Shown in pieces: positions 30,580-38,271 of a DNA stretch of 53,652 nt. The stretch spans positions 1-53,652 of the forward strand of contig JAJEHG010000021.1 of NCBI GenBank assembly GCA_022823825.1. Direction: 5' to 3'. The DNA comes from Nitrosopumilaceae archaeon. Lineage in GTDB: Archaea; Thermoproteota; Nitrososphaeria; Nitrososphaerales; Nitrosopumilaceae. The notes below the pieces were generated by a model. That model did no database searches, was not told the DNA's origin, and was given only the letters and a program-made list of their open reading frames with translations. Position numbers and translations under genes: made by a program. Numbering within the stretch: position 1 is the stretch's first letter; each line of letters begins with the position of its first letter.

Positions 30580-31864
30580 TGTCCCTTACCGCCCTAAGCC
30601 CCGCCCCGTACGCGTCAGCGACGCGCTCGACGTCCCTGCTGCCGTGGGCGTCTGACAAGAACGCGACCTCAAACTGCGATGGGGCCACGAACACCCTCTT
30701 TTTGAGCATAGTCCTGCACAGTATCTGGAATTTTTCCCTGTTGCACCTGAGCGCGTCGGCGCTGCTGCCCACCTTGCGCTGGTCCGTAAAGAACACCTGC
30801 ATCATGGATCCGACGCGGTTTGTCACGTGCGGTATTCCGTATGACGACGCGGCGTCCTCCACCGCGTCTGCTATGTGCCTCGAGTTTCTGTCGAGCCTCT
30901 CGTACATGGCGCCCCCAAGTCTGTCCATGACCCTTAGTGACGCGACGGCGGCGCTGACTGCAAGCGGGTTTCCAGCAAAGGTGCTTGCCTGGTATACGGG
31001 GCCCGACGGCGCAAGCTCCCGCATTATCCTTTTTTTGCCCCCGACTGCCGCGATCCCAAACCCGTTGCTCATGGCCTTTGCCATGGTGGTGATGTCGGGG
31101 CTCACGTTGTAGTGCTGCTGGGCCCCGCCGGGCGCGACCCGAAAGCCGGTCACGACCTCGTCGAACGCCAGCAGTATGCCGTTGTCCCTTGTAACCTTGC
31201 GCAGCCTCCTTAGGAACCCCGGCTCTGGGGGTATCAGCCCCATATTTGCCATTACGGGCTCCACTATAACGCAGGCAATCTCGTCGGCGTGCCTCTCGAT
31301 GATGCTCTCTGCTGCCCCTGAATCGTTGTACTCCGCCACCATGGTGTCCCTTGACACGCTCTTTGGCACGCCCGCGGACGCGGGCACCCCGTAGTGGGCG
31401 GCGCCAGAACCTGCGCCCACCAGCACGGAGTCGTGCGCCCCGTGGTAGCAGCCCTCGAACTTTAGCACCTTGCTGCGCCCCGTGTAGCCCCTTGCAAGGC
31501 GCACCGCGGTCATCGTCGCCTCGCCACCCGTGTTTACGAGCCGGACCATCTCCACTGACGGGTATCTTGATATGATCATCTCTGCAAGCTCCGACTCCGC
31601 GTCCGTGGGGGCGCAGTAGAGGGTACCGCGCCCGAGCTGGGCCTCGACTGCCCTTATGATCTCTTTTCTGCGGTGCCCTAGAAGGAGGGCCCCGTACCCA
31701 CAGCACATGTCGGTGATCTTCTTCCCGTCGGCGTCCCACATGTGGCACCCGTCGGCCCTTTTTACAAAGAACGGGTAGGGTTCAAAGTAGCGCACCGGGC
31801 TGGTCACGCCGGACGGCATGATTTTTTTCGCCCTCTCAAACAGGGCCGCCGACCTTTCTGCCAT
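30566..31864 (-). CDS. hemL: glutamate-1-semialdehyde 2,1-aminomutase
   Basis: 432 residues, PLP class III aminotransferase fold. Recognisable: GVTSPVRYFEPYPFFVKRADG, YGALLLGHRR, LVNTGGEATMTAVRLARGYTGR, KFEGCYHGAHDSVL, LLAFDEVVTGFR, the PLP Lys segment MAKAMSNGFGIAAVGG and STFAGNPLAVSAAVAS. It makes 5-aminolevulinate in the C5 route. Some canonical residues are varied (NTGGEA for NSGTEA; AKAMSNG for GKIIGGG), so it is a divergent member, though its operon with hemC/cobA/hemD strongly favours the HemL role. A CTATTAATT element centred 25 bp before ATG 31864 drives the operon. Confidence 0.93.
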   Translation of the reverse strand: MAERSAALFERAKKIMPSGVTSPVRYFEPYPFFVKRADGCHMWDADGKKITDMCCGYGALLLGHRRKEIIRAVEAQLGRGTLYCAPTDAESELAEMIISRYPSVEMVRLVNTGGEATMTAVRLARGYTGRSKVLKFEGCYHGAHDSVLVGAGSGAAHYGVPASAGVPKSVSRDTMVAEYNDSGAAESIIERHADEIACVIVEPVMANMGLIPPEPGFLRRLRKVTRDNGILLAFDEVVTGFRVAPGGAQQHYNVSPDITTMAKAMSNGFGIAAVGGKKRIMRELAPSGPVYQASTFAGNPLAVSAAVASLRVMDRLGGAMYERLDRNSRHIADAVEDAASSYGIPHVTNRVGSMMQVFFTDQRKVGSSADALRCNREKFQILCRTMLKKRVFVAPSQFEVAFLSDAHGSRDVERVADAYGAGLRAVRDNGKD

Positions 31865-31884
31865 GCGCTGCGTGCGGTGCCGCT

Positions 31885-31893
31885 CTATTAATT
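31885..31893 (-). promoter_or_regulatory. TATA box of the tetrapyrrole operon
   Basis: AATTAATAG on the minus strand, centred 25 bp upstream of the hemL ATG; predicted leaderless start of hemL-hemC-cobA-hemD. It also lies at the 3' end of the MIP channel frame. Confidence 0.5.
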
Positions 31894-32652
31894 TCTAGTA
31901 GGAGGGCGCGTACCGGGGCGGGCGCCGCGGCGCGCGGCGCCGTCACTGCCGCCGCCGTTGTCGCCGTTGCCGCCACCGCTGCATACTTTCCGCGCCCGGA
32001 ACCTGCGCCTTGCCAGTACGGCCGCGGCCATTGTCCCTGCAAAGGGGGCGGTCCAGTACAGCCACAGGTCGGCCACTGCGCCCGAGAGCACGGCGGGGGC
32101 AAGCGCCCTTGCGGGGTTCATGGACGCGCCCGACACGTTTCCCATGAGCAGTATGTCGAGCGCCACAATGCCCCCTATGGCCGCGCCGCCGAACCCACGG
32201 AGGCCCTTTGTGTACACCACGTATAATATGACACCCATCAGCATGGCCGACGCCAGCACCTCTGTCGGAAACGTCACGACGGTAGGCAGGTCGCGGTTCG
32301 GGGCGTTTGCGCCAAGGTTGGCCTCCGTCCCTATGAAGGCCATGACAAACAGCGAGCCGAGCACGGCACCTATCATCTCGGCCGACAGGTACCACGCCAG
32401 CTGGCCCCTCTTCGTGTGCCCGGTCACGTAATACGCGATAGTCACGGCTGGGTTGAAGTGGGCAAGCGACACCTTTCCGAACAGGCCCACGCATATGACC
32501 AGCGCGACAAAGGGCCCCGCGGCCGCGATGTACAGCCCGTAGCCTCCCCCCGTCTGGGCGTCATACACGATGGTGCCCGTCGCAAGCACCACGAGGACAA
32601 AGGTGCCCACCAGCTCCGCTGCAAATATCTGCGCCCCGGTGTATCCTGCCAT
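31888..32652 (-). CDS. MIP-family channel (aquaporin/glycerol facilitator)
   Basis: 254 residues from ATG 32652 (GTG 32661 also open). Six transmembrane helices and the two half-helix NPA boxes, HFNPAVTIAYY and SMNPARALAP. It forms tetrameric channels for water or small neutral solutes; besides water and glycerol, relatives pass ammonia, urea or As(III). It lies 88 bp downstream of an arsenate reductase on the same strand, so an arsenite-exit role is conceivable but not shown. The C-terminal tail (about 30 residues) is a Gly/Asn/Ser/Arg-rich repeat-like extension. Confidence 0.93.
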   Translation of the reverse strand: MAGYTGAQIFAAELVGTFVLVVLATGTIVYDAQTGGGYGLYIAAAGPFVALVICVGLFGKVSLAHFNPAVTIAYYVTGHTKRGQLAWYLSAEMIGAVLGSLFVMAFIGTEANLGANAPNRDLPTVVTFPTEVLASAMLMGVILYVVYTKGLRGFGGAAIGGIVALDILLMGNVSGASMNPARALAPAVLSGAVADLWLYWTAPFAGTMAAAVLARRRFRARKVCSGGGNGDNGGGSDGAARRGARPGTRPPTRN

Positions 32653-32740
32653 TGCAGTCACCCCGGGGTTCCGCGGCGCCCTCTGCTGCGGGTTCCTGCC
32701 GCCGTGCGCACGCGTGCCATGTACAGCCCCGCCGCCCCCG

Positions 32741-33160
32741 CTACTCTCCGCCCGTCTCGTCTATGAGCGCTTGGACCCTGTCCCTTATCTGGTCCCGTAT
32801 GGCCCTGATCTGCTCTGCATCCATGTCCTTTGGGTCGTCGATCTTCCAGTCCGCCACGCCTCCCACGAACAGGGCCGGGCACGCCTCCCTGTCCATGCAC
32901 CCCATGTTTATGACCGTCGATCCCGCAAGCATCTCCAGCGTTACCTCCTTTGGGGCCTGCCCTGAGATGTCGATCCCGACCTCCCGCATGGCCCTGACTG
33001 CCGCGGGGCTCACCCTGGCGCCGGGCCTGGTCCCGGCGCTCTGCACCCTGATGTGGGGCGCCATCTCCCTCAGGAAGCCCTCCGCCATCTGGCTTCGGGC
33101 GGAGTTCTCCACGCACACGAACAATACTGTCTTCCTATCCGCATCGTCAGGGGAGCACAT
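32741..33160 (-). CDS. arsC: arsenate reductase, low-molecular-weight phosphatase type
   Basis: 139 residues. P-loop C-x5-R in VCVENSARSQMAEG, the second redox Cys in NMGCMDREACP, and the WKIDDPKDM motif carrying the catalytic Asp mark the thioredoxin-coupled ArsC of the LMW-PTPase fold. It reduces arsenate to arsenite through a Cys relay. It is transcribed divergently from an ArsR-family regulator with overlapping promoters 33160-33201, so arsenic-responsive control is likely. Phosphate uptake genes follow some 3 kb away. ATG 33160 lies 25 bp from its TATA box, implying a leaderless mRNA. Confidence 0.94.
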   Translation of the reverse strand: MCSPDDADRKTVLFVCVENSARSQMAEGFLREMAPHIRVQSAGTRPGARVSPAAVRAMREVGIDISGQAPKEVTLEMLAGSTVINMGCMDREACPALFVGGVADWKIDDPKDMDAEQIRAIRDQIRDRVQALIDETGGE

Positions 33161-33200
33161 ATGTTAATATAAACAGTGATTCATATAAATCTAGATTAAT
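33161..33200. promoter_or_regulatory. divergent arsC/arsR promoter region with interleaved TATA boxes and inverted repeat
   Basis: The 40-bp gap is almost entirely A/T. ATATAAAC (33168-33175) lies 26-30 bp before arsR ATG 33201; GATTTATATG (minus, 33181-33190) lies about 25 bp before arsC ATG 33160. Each TATA therefore sits nearer the opposite gene. A near-inverted repeat CATATGTTAAT...ATTAATATG frames both, reaching into both start codons, and is a candidate ArsR operator. Confidence 0.6.
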
Positions 33201-33635
33201 ATGAATGGGCAGTCCGATGATAATGATGTCGCCGGCAGCGTTCCGGCCGCCGCCGCCGGCAACAGCAGCGCGTGGCTTCTCCGGTGCATATGCGACGAGA
33301 CGCGCTTTTCAATGCTGGAGATGATGCTGCGGGACCGCAGTGGGGTGTCCGTGGGATGGCTTGCCTCGTCGCTTGGGAGGGACCAGCCTTTGATATCCCA
33401 CCACCTCAGGAGGCTCAGGGAGTGCGGGATCGTAACGTCAAGGCAGGACGGCAAGAGGGCGATGTACCGCATATCGAGCCCGAGGCTTGCCGACCTGATA
33501 GCCGAGATTGCCGAGGCCGGGCGGGAGATGCCGAACCTGTGCGCCGGCGGGCCCGGCGCGTGCGGTAGCCGTGATGATAGTTATGGTGGCAGTGATGGCG
33601 GCAGCGGCGGCGGGCCGGAACGGTGCGAGTGCTAG
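33201..33635 (+). CDS. arsR: ArsR-family winged-helix regulator
   Basis: 144 residues. The winged helix-turn-helix spans about residues 25-95 (LLRCICDETRFSMLEMM, VGWLASSLGRDQPLISHHLRRLRECGIV, wing QDGKRAMYRIS). The C-terminus has Cys-rich elements LCAGGPGACG and ERCEC separated by a Gly/Ser/Asp tract (GGSDGGSGGG), which could bind arsenite or another soft metal; in typical ArsR the site is near the recognition helix instead. It is divergent from arsC with a shared 40-bp promoter region. It probably represses both until metal binds, which is inference from family and layout. Confidence 0.9.
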   Translation: MNGQSDDNDVAGSVPAAAAGNSSAWLLRCICDETRFSMLEMMLRDRSGVSVGWLASSLGRDQPLISHHLRRLRECGIVTSRQDGKRAMYRISSPRLADLIAEIAEAGREMPNLCAGGPGACGSRDDSYGGSDGGSGGGPERCEC

Positions 33636-33716
33636 GCGTGACGTCCGCGCGCTAACGCGGCGCTCTGGACACACTCTGATGTCATATTGAAGAATATCGG
33701 CCCTGACGCGCCCGAC

Positions 33717-33722
33717 TTTTTT
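33717..33722 (+). terminator. T-run after arsR
   Basis: Six T follow a GC-rich stretch 82 bp after the arsR stop, just before the convergent nuclease gene end; plausible archaeal terminator. Confidence 0.35.
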
Positions 33723-33738
33723 CAAATTATTAAGCGCG

Positions 33739-35298
33739 TCATATCTCGATGCGGCCGCCGTTGCAGCCGGTGACTACGTCGCCGTGCCAGTACCTGAAGT
33801 AACCGCCGCGCTCCGTATGTATGGGGATCACCCTCTTGGCGCCTGACTCCTTTACCACCCTCTTGATCTGGTCGCCCGTGCCGTGGCCCGACACGTGCAG
33901 CGTGTTCCAGGACTTTTCGCCCTCGATCAGCCCAAAGTGGCGGAGCCACCGCCTGATGCGCTCGTGGTCCAGTTCCATCTCGTCGCTGAACGGCTCGGTT
34001 GACGAGTGTATGTACGAGGAGCCCTTTTTCGGCCTGATGTCGACGAGCTGCTGCAGCCTAAAGTCGCTGCAGTACAGGACGTACCTCTTCTGGCCGCGTC
34101 CAACGTCCCTGTACGTCACGCGCCCTATGTCGTTGTCGCTTATGAGGTCCTTCTCCCACCCGTTGCCGTAGTCCTTCATCAGCAGGCTGCTGTCCCACGC
34201 GGTATCTCCGGCGCCCGCGAGTCCCTTGCCCATCCTAGGCACGAACAGCCTGAGGTTCGGGTCGCCGAGCCCGGGGTAGGCACCCCTGCAACCCCTGGAC
34301 TTTTCAAACAGCTTCAGGAGATATGCCTGCTTGAAGTCGATCGCCATCTCCCTGTCTGACGCGACTGCCGCGTTGTACATGGAGAGGAACCTGTCCAGGT
34401 CCCGCACGGGATACGATACGACTGCCAGGCCGTCGGTGCCCCGTACGATCTCGGCCGCGTCATCCTCCACGCCCTGCTCCGTGGGCGACGACCGGACGTC
34501 GACGCGCGTGCCCTCGCACAGCATATAGTCAAGCCCCGCCCTGCCGCACCTCTTCACGAACTTTTCCGTCTCGCCGCCGCGCCTGCCGTGGAACCTCAGG
34601 TCCCCGGTGTATCCGATTGAGCCTGCCGACGTGTGTATGATAAACGCGCAGGCGCCGGGCAGCGAGTGGTCTACAGGCAGGGCCTCGAACTCTATGGAGT
34701 CTATCTTGTATCTCTTGTACGGCCTTGTGACGTTTATGGCGCGCTCGCTCTCCTCCCTGTGTCTTTCGCTAGTGGCCCAGCTTTCTTCCCCCTTGCTGTT
34801 GGTGTACGTCCTGAACGACTCCTTGTACCTGACAAGCTCGTCCTCTCCGCCGCCGCCCCCCGTATCCTGGAGCGCCTGCATGATGATCTTTGTGGCCTCT
34901 GTGCAGTATATCGGAATGTCCGGCCTCAGGTAGTGCACGTACTGGCAGTGGTCTACGTGCGCGTGGGTCAAGAGCACTCCGTCCACACCGTTGTCCGTTC
35001 TGCTGTCCTTCTCAAACCACCCCTTTGGATCGGGCCCGCGCGAGAAGTGCTTCGTATAGTCCTGCCTGTAAATCCCGTTTATGTCGGGCAGCAGCTTGAA
35101 CTCGAATAGGTCGGCAAGCGAGCTGTGCTTTCTTGGTGGCATCATCATGTCGTAGTACCGGCCGTGCAGCCCCATCTGCATGCCAAAGTCCAGGAATACT
35201 CTCGTCCCCTTGTCCTCAAGCAGGAACTTGTTGCCCCCTATCTCGTTCATACCCCCGTAGAACGTGATCCTCGGCCCCTTCCCCGGCATGCGGGCCAT
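33739..35298 (-). CDS. metallo-beta-lactamase/beta-CASP RNase J-like hydrolase
   Basis: 519 residues. Metallo-beta-lactamase motifs: GGMNEIGGNKFLLE, THAHVDHC (residues 111-118) and the following DHSLPGA and YTGDLRFHG. The C-terminal beta-CASP signature LHVSGHGTGDQIKRVV with the final IPIHTE completes an RNase J-type nuclease layout, though the middle (residues about 130-200 and 300-430) has family-specific inserts such as a Gly-rich loop QDTGGGGGED. Likely an RNA-processing nuclease in the cytosol; DNA or other phosphodiester substrates cannot be excluded. ATG 35298 with CTTATTAG about 20 bp upstream. A GGTGGCAGTGAC triplet tract lies in the spacer to phoU. Confidence 0.86.
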   Translation of the reverse strand: MARMPGKGPRITFYGGMNEIGGNKFLLEDKGTRVFLDFGMQMGLHGRYYDMMMPPRKHSSLADLFEFKLLPDINGIYRQDYTKHFSRGPDPKGWFEKDSRTDNGVDGVLLTHAHVDHCQYVHYLRPDIPIYCTEATKIIMQALQDTGGGGGEDELVRYKESFRTYTNSKGEESWATSERHREESERAINVTRPYKRYKIDSIEFEALPVDHSLPGACAFIIHTSAGSIGYTGDLRFHGRRGGETEKFVKRCGRAGLDYMLCEGTRVDVRSSPTEQGVEDDAAEIVRGTDGLAVVSYPVRDLDRFLSMYNAAVASDREMAIDFKQAYLLKLFEKSRGCRGAYPGLGDPNLRLFVPRMGKGLAGAGDTAWDSSLLMKDYGNGWEKDLISDNDIGRVTYRDVGRGQKRYVLYCSDFRLQQLVDIRPKKGSSYIHSSTEPFSDEMELDHERIRRWLRHFGLIEGEKSWNTLHVSGHGTGDQIKRVVKESGAKRVIPIHTERGGYFRYWHGDVVTGCNGGRIEI

Positions 35299-35472
35299 GA
35301 CGCCTTGTCGCTAATAAGGTTGAGCGGCGGTACGCCACAGCGAAGCATCAGGGACTATAACCCGGCAAGGCTGCGACGTCCGTCACTGCGCCTTCTATCC
35401 GTGCTAATGATTGGTGTATGGTGGCAGTGACAATGGCGGCAGCGTCTGGCGGCCTCCACCTCACCCCCTGCA

Positions 35473-36108
35473 TCATTCCGGGTGGTACTTGCCGCTTACG
35501 ATATAGTTTACAGCCCTTTCCATGTACATTGCGTGGTCGGCCACCCTCTCCAGGTATCCGAGCAGCAGGGCCTCGGCAAGGGCGCACTTTGTGTCGGCGC
35601 CCGACGACACCAGCATGGGCAGCCTCTCCTTGTAGAGCTTGTCCACGTACTCTTCGTTTATCTGTATCATGCTTGCCTTGCTCGTGTCAAGCAGCGCAAA
35701 CGAGTGCAGCGCGTCCTTTGTCATCTGGAGCGTCTCGTTTGAGGCCTGGTAGAGCCACTCGTTGTTGCACGATGAGATGTCGCCGAACTTGTCCCTGACA
35801 AGCGTGATGTCGTACGCGTAGCGCCCGAACCGGTGGAACGCGTACGATATCTCTATTGAGGATCTGATGAACCTAAAGTCCGATGCCATGGGCTGGAACT
35901 TTAGCATCGTGGTGAATATGAGGTCGCCCACCTCGCGGTACCTCGCGGTGATCCTCTCGGAGAGCTCCCTGACCTCCTCTATGGGGTTTGTCCCCCTGAG
36001 GTACGAGTTGATTGCGGTCTCCAGGCTCTGTATGGCAAGATCCCCCATCTCCGACATAGACGCGGAGAGCTGCTGCAGGTTGGGATCCATCAGCCTTGCC
36101 ATTGGCAT
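35473..36108 (-). CDS. phoU: PhoU-family phosphate regulator
   Basis: 211 residues, all helical, with the two PhoU repeats: IQSLETAINSYLRG through RELSERITARYREVGDLIF, MASDFRFIRSSIEISYAFHRFGRYA, and again in the second half ending ALLLGYLERVADHAMYMERAVNYIVSGKYHPE. The acidic/His residues of the metal-binding E/D-x3-D patterns are present (ERVADH). PhoU modulates the Pst transporter. It is separated from pstB by 334 bp and has its own GATTAAAG element about 22-27 bp upstream, so it can be transcribed alone or with pst. Start ATG 36108, or ATG 36102. Confidence 0.93.
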   Translation of the reverse strand: MPMARLMDPNLQQLSASMSEMGDLAIQSLETAINSYLRGTNPIEEVRELSERITARYREVGDLIFTTMLKFQPMASDFRFIRSSIEISYAFHRFGRYAYDITLVRDKFGDISSCNNEWLYQASNETLQMTKDALHSFALLDTSKASMIQINEEYVDKLYKERLPMLVSSGADTKCALAEALLLGYLERVADHAMYMERAVNYIVSGKYHPE

Positions 36109-36442
36109 GATAACGGCACGCTGATACTTTAATCGTGCGCGCTTTGAGAGTGCGGCAGGACGTTCTGCTGAAGTCTGGCGCCGCAGTCGCGCCGTATGTC
36201 ATCCTGCATCGTTTGCGATGGTGCTGGCATGCGGCCAACGGCCGAGATGACATGTGCCCCGGCTGCGCCTTCCGATAAATCCGGGAGTCTTTTCTGTAGG
36301 CCATTTCGTGAATCCTCTTGCGCGCGTCCTTGAGCATGGCATCGCGCGGCAGTATTCGCATTCGAATTTGCGCGCAGGGATTGCCGATCCCGTCCCGGAA
36401 CCCGGGCCGGCGACGCTGCTGGCATTTAGGTGGGACGCCCGC
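36109..36442. other. 334-bp intergenic region between pstB and phoU
   Basis: Holds the phoU promoter near 36125-36135 and no intact gene I can support. On the minus strand a FECEYC zinc-knuckle-like stretch (about 36355) and, in another frame, LKDARKRIHEMAYRKDSRIYRK (about 36270-36335) resemble pieces of one small zinc-finger protein split by a frameshift at an ATGCCATGC near-duplication. No start codon is in frame, so this is at most a remnant. Confidence 0.4.
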
Positions 36443-37276
36443 TTAGCCGAACTGGCCCTCTACGTACTTTGCCGTAAGCTCGTTCTTTGGGTTGTGGAAG
36501 ATGTCGTCGGTTTTGTTGTGCTCTATGAGGTCGCCCAAATACATGAACGCCGTATAGTCAGAGCACCTGATGGCCTGCTGCATGTTGTGCGTCACTATAA
36601 TGATACAGTACTCGCTTGAGAGGTCGCTTATCGTCTCCTCTATCTTCTGGGTCGCTATTGGGTCCAGCGCGGACGCCGGCTCGTCCATGAGCAGCACCTC
36701 CGGCTGTATTGCAAGGGCCCTTGCGATGCACAGCCTCTGCTGCTGGCCGCCTGACAGCTCGATTGCCGGCTTGCGGAGGTCGCCGCTCACCTCGTCCCAC
36801 AGGTACGCCATCTTGAGGCAGTCCTCCACGATCTCGTCGAGTATGGCCCTGTCCCTTACGCCGTTGAGCCTGACGCCGGACACGACGTTGTCGTATATGG
36901 ACATCGTGGGGAACGGGTTTGGCTTTTGGAACACCATCCCGACCTTTCTCCTGTGGTATATGGGGTCTATCGAGTCGTCGTACAGGTCCGTCTTGTCTAT
37001 CATGACCCTGCCCTCGACCCGGGATCCCGGCGTCATGTCGTGCATGCGGTTCAGGCAGCGCAGGAACGTCGTCTTTCCGCACCCCGACGGGCCTATCAGC
37101 GACGTGATGGAGTTCTCCGGAAAGCTCAGGCTGATGTCCTTTACGGCCCTGACGTCGCCGTAGTATACGTTGACGTTCTCTGCCACCATCTTAAAGCGCT
37201 TGTTTGCAAAGACGTCGCCCTGCCCCTCGTCGCTTGGCGCCTGCTTTTGCGGCTCGGCCGTTATGATGTTGCTCAT
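36443..37276 (-). CDS. pstB: phosphate ABC transporter ATPase PstB
   Basis: 277 residues. Walker A GPSGCGKTTFLRCLNRMHD with the PstB-typical LNRM continuation, Q-loop VFQKPNPFPTMSIYDNV, signature LSGGQQQRLCIARALA, Walker B VLLMDEPASALD, and H-loop IIIVTHNMQQA. It energises high-affinity phosphate import with PstC/PstA. ATG 37276 begins 2 bp after the pstA stop. The N-terminal 25 residues are a short hydrophilic extension. Match to family length and motifs is exact. Confidence 0.97.
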   Translation of the reverse strand: MSNIITAEPQKQAPSDEGQGDVFANKRFKMVAENVNVYYGDVRAVKDISLSFPENSITSLIGPSGCGKTTFLRCLNRMHDMTPGSRVEGRVMIDKTDLYDDSIDPIYHRRKVGMVFQKPNPFPTMSIYDNVVSGVRLNGVRDRAILDEIVEDCLKMAYLWDEVSGDLRKPAIELSGGQQQRLCIARALAIQPEVLLMDEPASALDPIATQKIEETISDLSSEYCIIIVTHNMQQAIRCSDYTAFMYLGDLIEHNKTDDIFHNPKNELTAKYVEGQFG

Positions 37277-37278
37277 AA

Positions 37279-38271
37279 CTATGTCCTGCCTCCCGTCATG
37301 TTTGGCAATAAACCTTTGCGCGATCTCTTGCCGCCGCCGGCCCTTCTACCCTGGAAGTAGTACCGCACGCCGACGTGTATTGCCAGTATTATAATCACCA
37401 GGACCAGGGCGGCCCCCCACCCGGCAAGCCTGGCCTCCTCGTACGGCAGCAGCGAAAAGCGCCATATGCGCAGGGGCAGCGCGTCCATGGGCGCGTCAAG
37501 CGACGAGAAGAACTGGCTGCTTCCAAGTATAGTCATTATGAGCGGGGCCGTCTCGCCGCCTATCCTCGACACGGACAGCAGTACGCCGGTCAGGAGCCCG
37601 CGCTTTGCCGTCGCAAGCACTATGCGGAACGCGATCGTGGCCTTCTTGAGGCCCAGCGCCGTGCCCGCCTCCCTGTAGGTCCAGGGCACCATCTTGAGCT
37701 GCTCCTCCGTGGCCCTTGCGACTATGGGGAACATGATCAGCGAGAGCGCAAAGGCGCCGGCCCATATGGAAAAGTGCCCCAGCAGCAGGACGATAGCCAA
37801 AAACGCGAACAGCCCGAGCACGATGGACGGCACCTCCATGAACACGTCAAGCAGGAACCTCATCTGCTTTGCCAGCCTGCCGCCGCTGCCCACCTCTGAG
37901 AGGTACACGCCGGCGCCGATCCCTATCGGTATGCCTATCAGAGACGAGAGCCCGATGATGATTATGGTGCCCTGTATGGCGGGCCCCACGTTTATCGTGC
38001 CCGCGCCTATGGCCCCCGGCTCCTTTGTGAAAAAGTCGACTGAGAGGGCGGGGGCCCCTCCCACTATGAGCTGCCCGAGTATCCAGAAGAGCGGCACTAT
38101 GGCGATTATGGCGCACGCCGTGATCCCGCCCACCATTATGCGGTCCACCTTGAGCCTGCTGCCCACGTTTGACTTGAACATGGCCCTGATCTCGGCCCGT
38201 CGCTGGCTTCTGGGCGTGGCCGCTGCCGCCGTCCCGGCCGGTGACCGGGCACCGCCGCTGTCGCCGGTCAA
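37279..38271 (-). CDS. pstA: phosphate ABC transporter permease PstA
   Basis: 330 residues from TTG 38271, which overlaps the pstC stop as TTGA; ATG 38181 is an alternative giving 300 residues. Six hydrophobic helices and the permease EAA loop YREAGTALGLKKATIAFRIVL are visible, preceded by FPIVARATEEQLKMVP. The N-terminal 30 residues (Ala/Thr/Gly/Ser-rich) are not conserved, and translation may begin at MFKSNVGSRLKVDR. It pairs with PstC to form the transmembrane channel. A short basic C-terminus follows the last helix. Confidence 0.94.
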   Translation of the reverse strand: MTGDSGGARSPAGTAAAATPRSQRRAEIRAMFKSNVGSRLKVDRIMVGGITACAIIAIVPLFWILGQLIVGGAPALSVDFFTKEPGAIGAGTINVGPAIQGTIIIIGLSSLIGIPIGIGAGVYLSEVGSGGRLAKQMRFLLDVFMEVPSIVLGLFAFLAIVLLLGHFSIWAGAFALSLIMFPIVARATEEQLKMVPWTYREAGTALGLKKATIAFRIVLATAKRGLLTGVLLSVSRIGGETAPLIMTILGSSQFFSSLDAPMDALPLRIWRFSLLPYEEARLAGWGAALVLVIIILAIHVGVRYYFQGRRAGGGKRSRKGLLPNMTGGRT

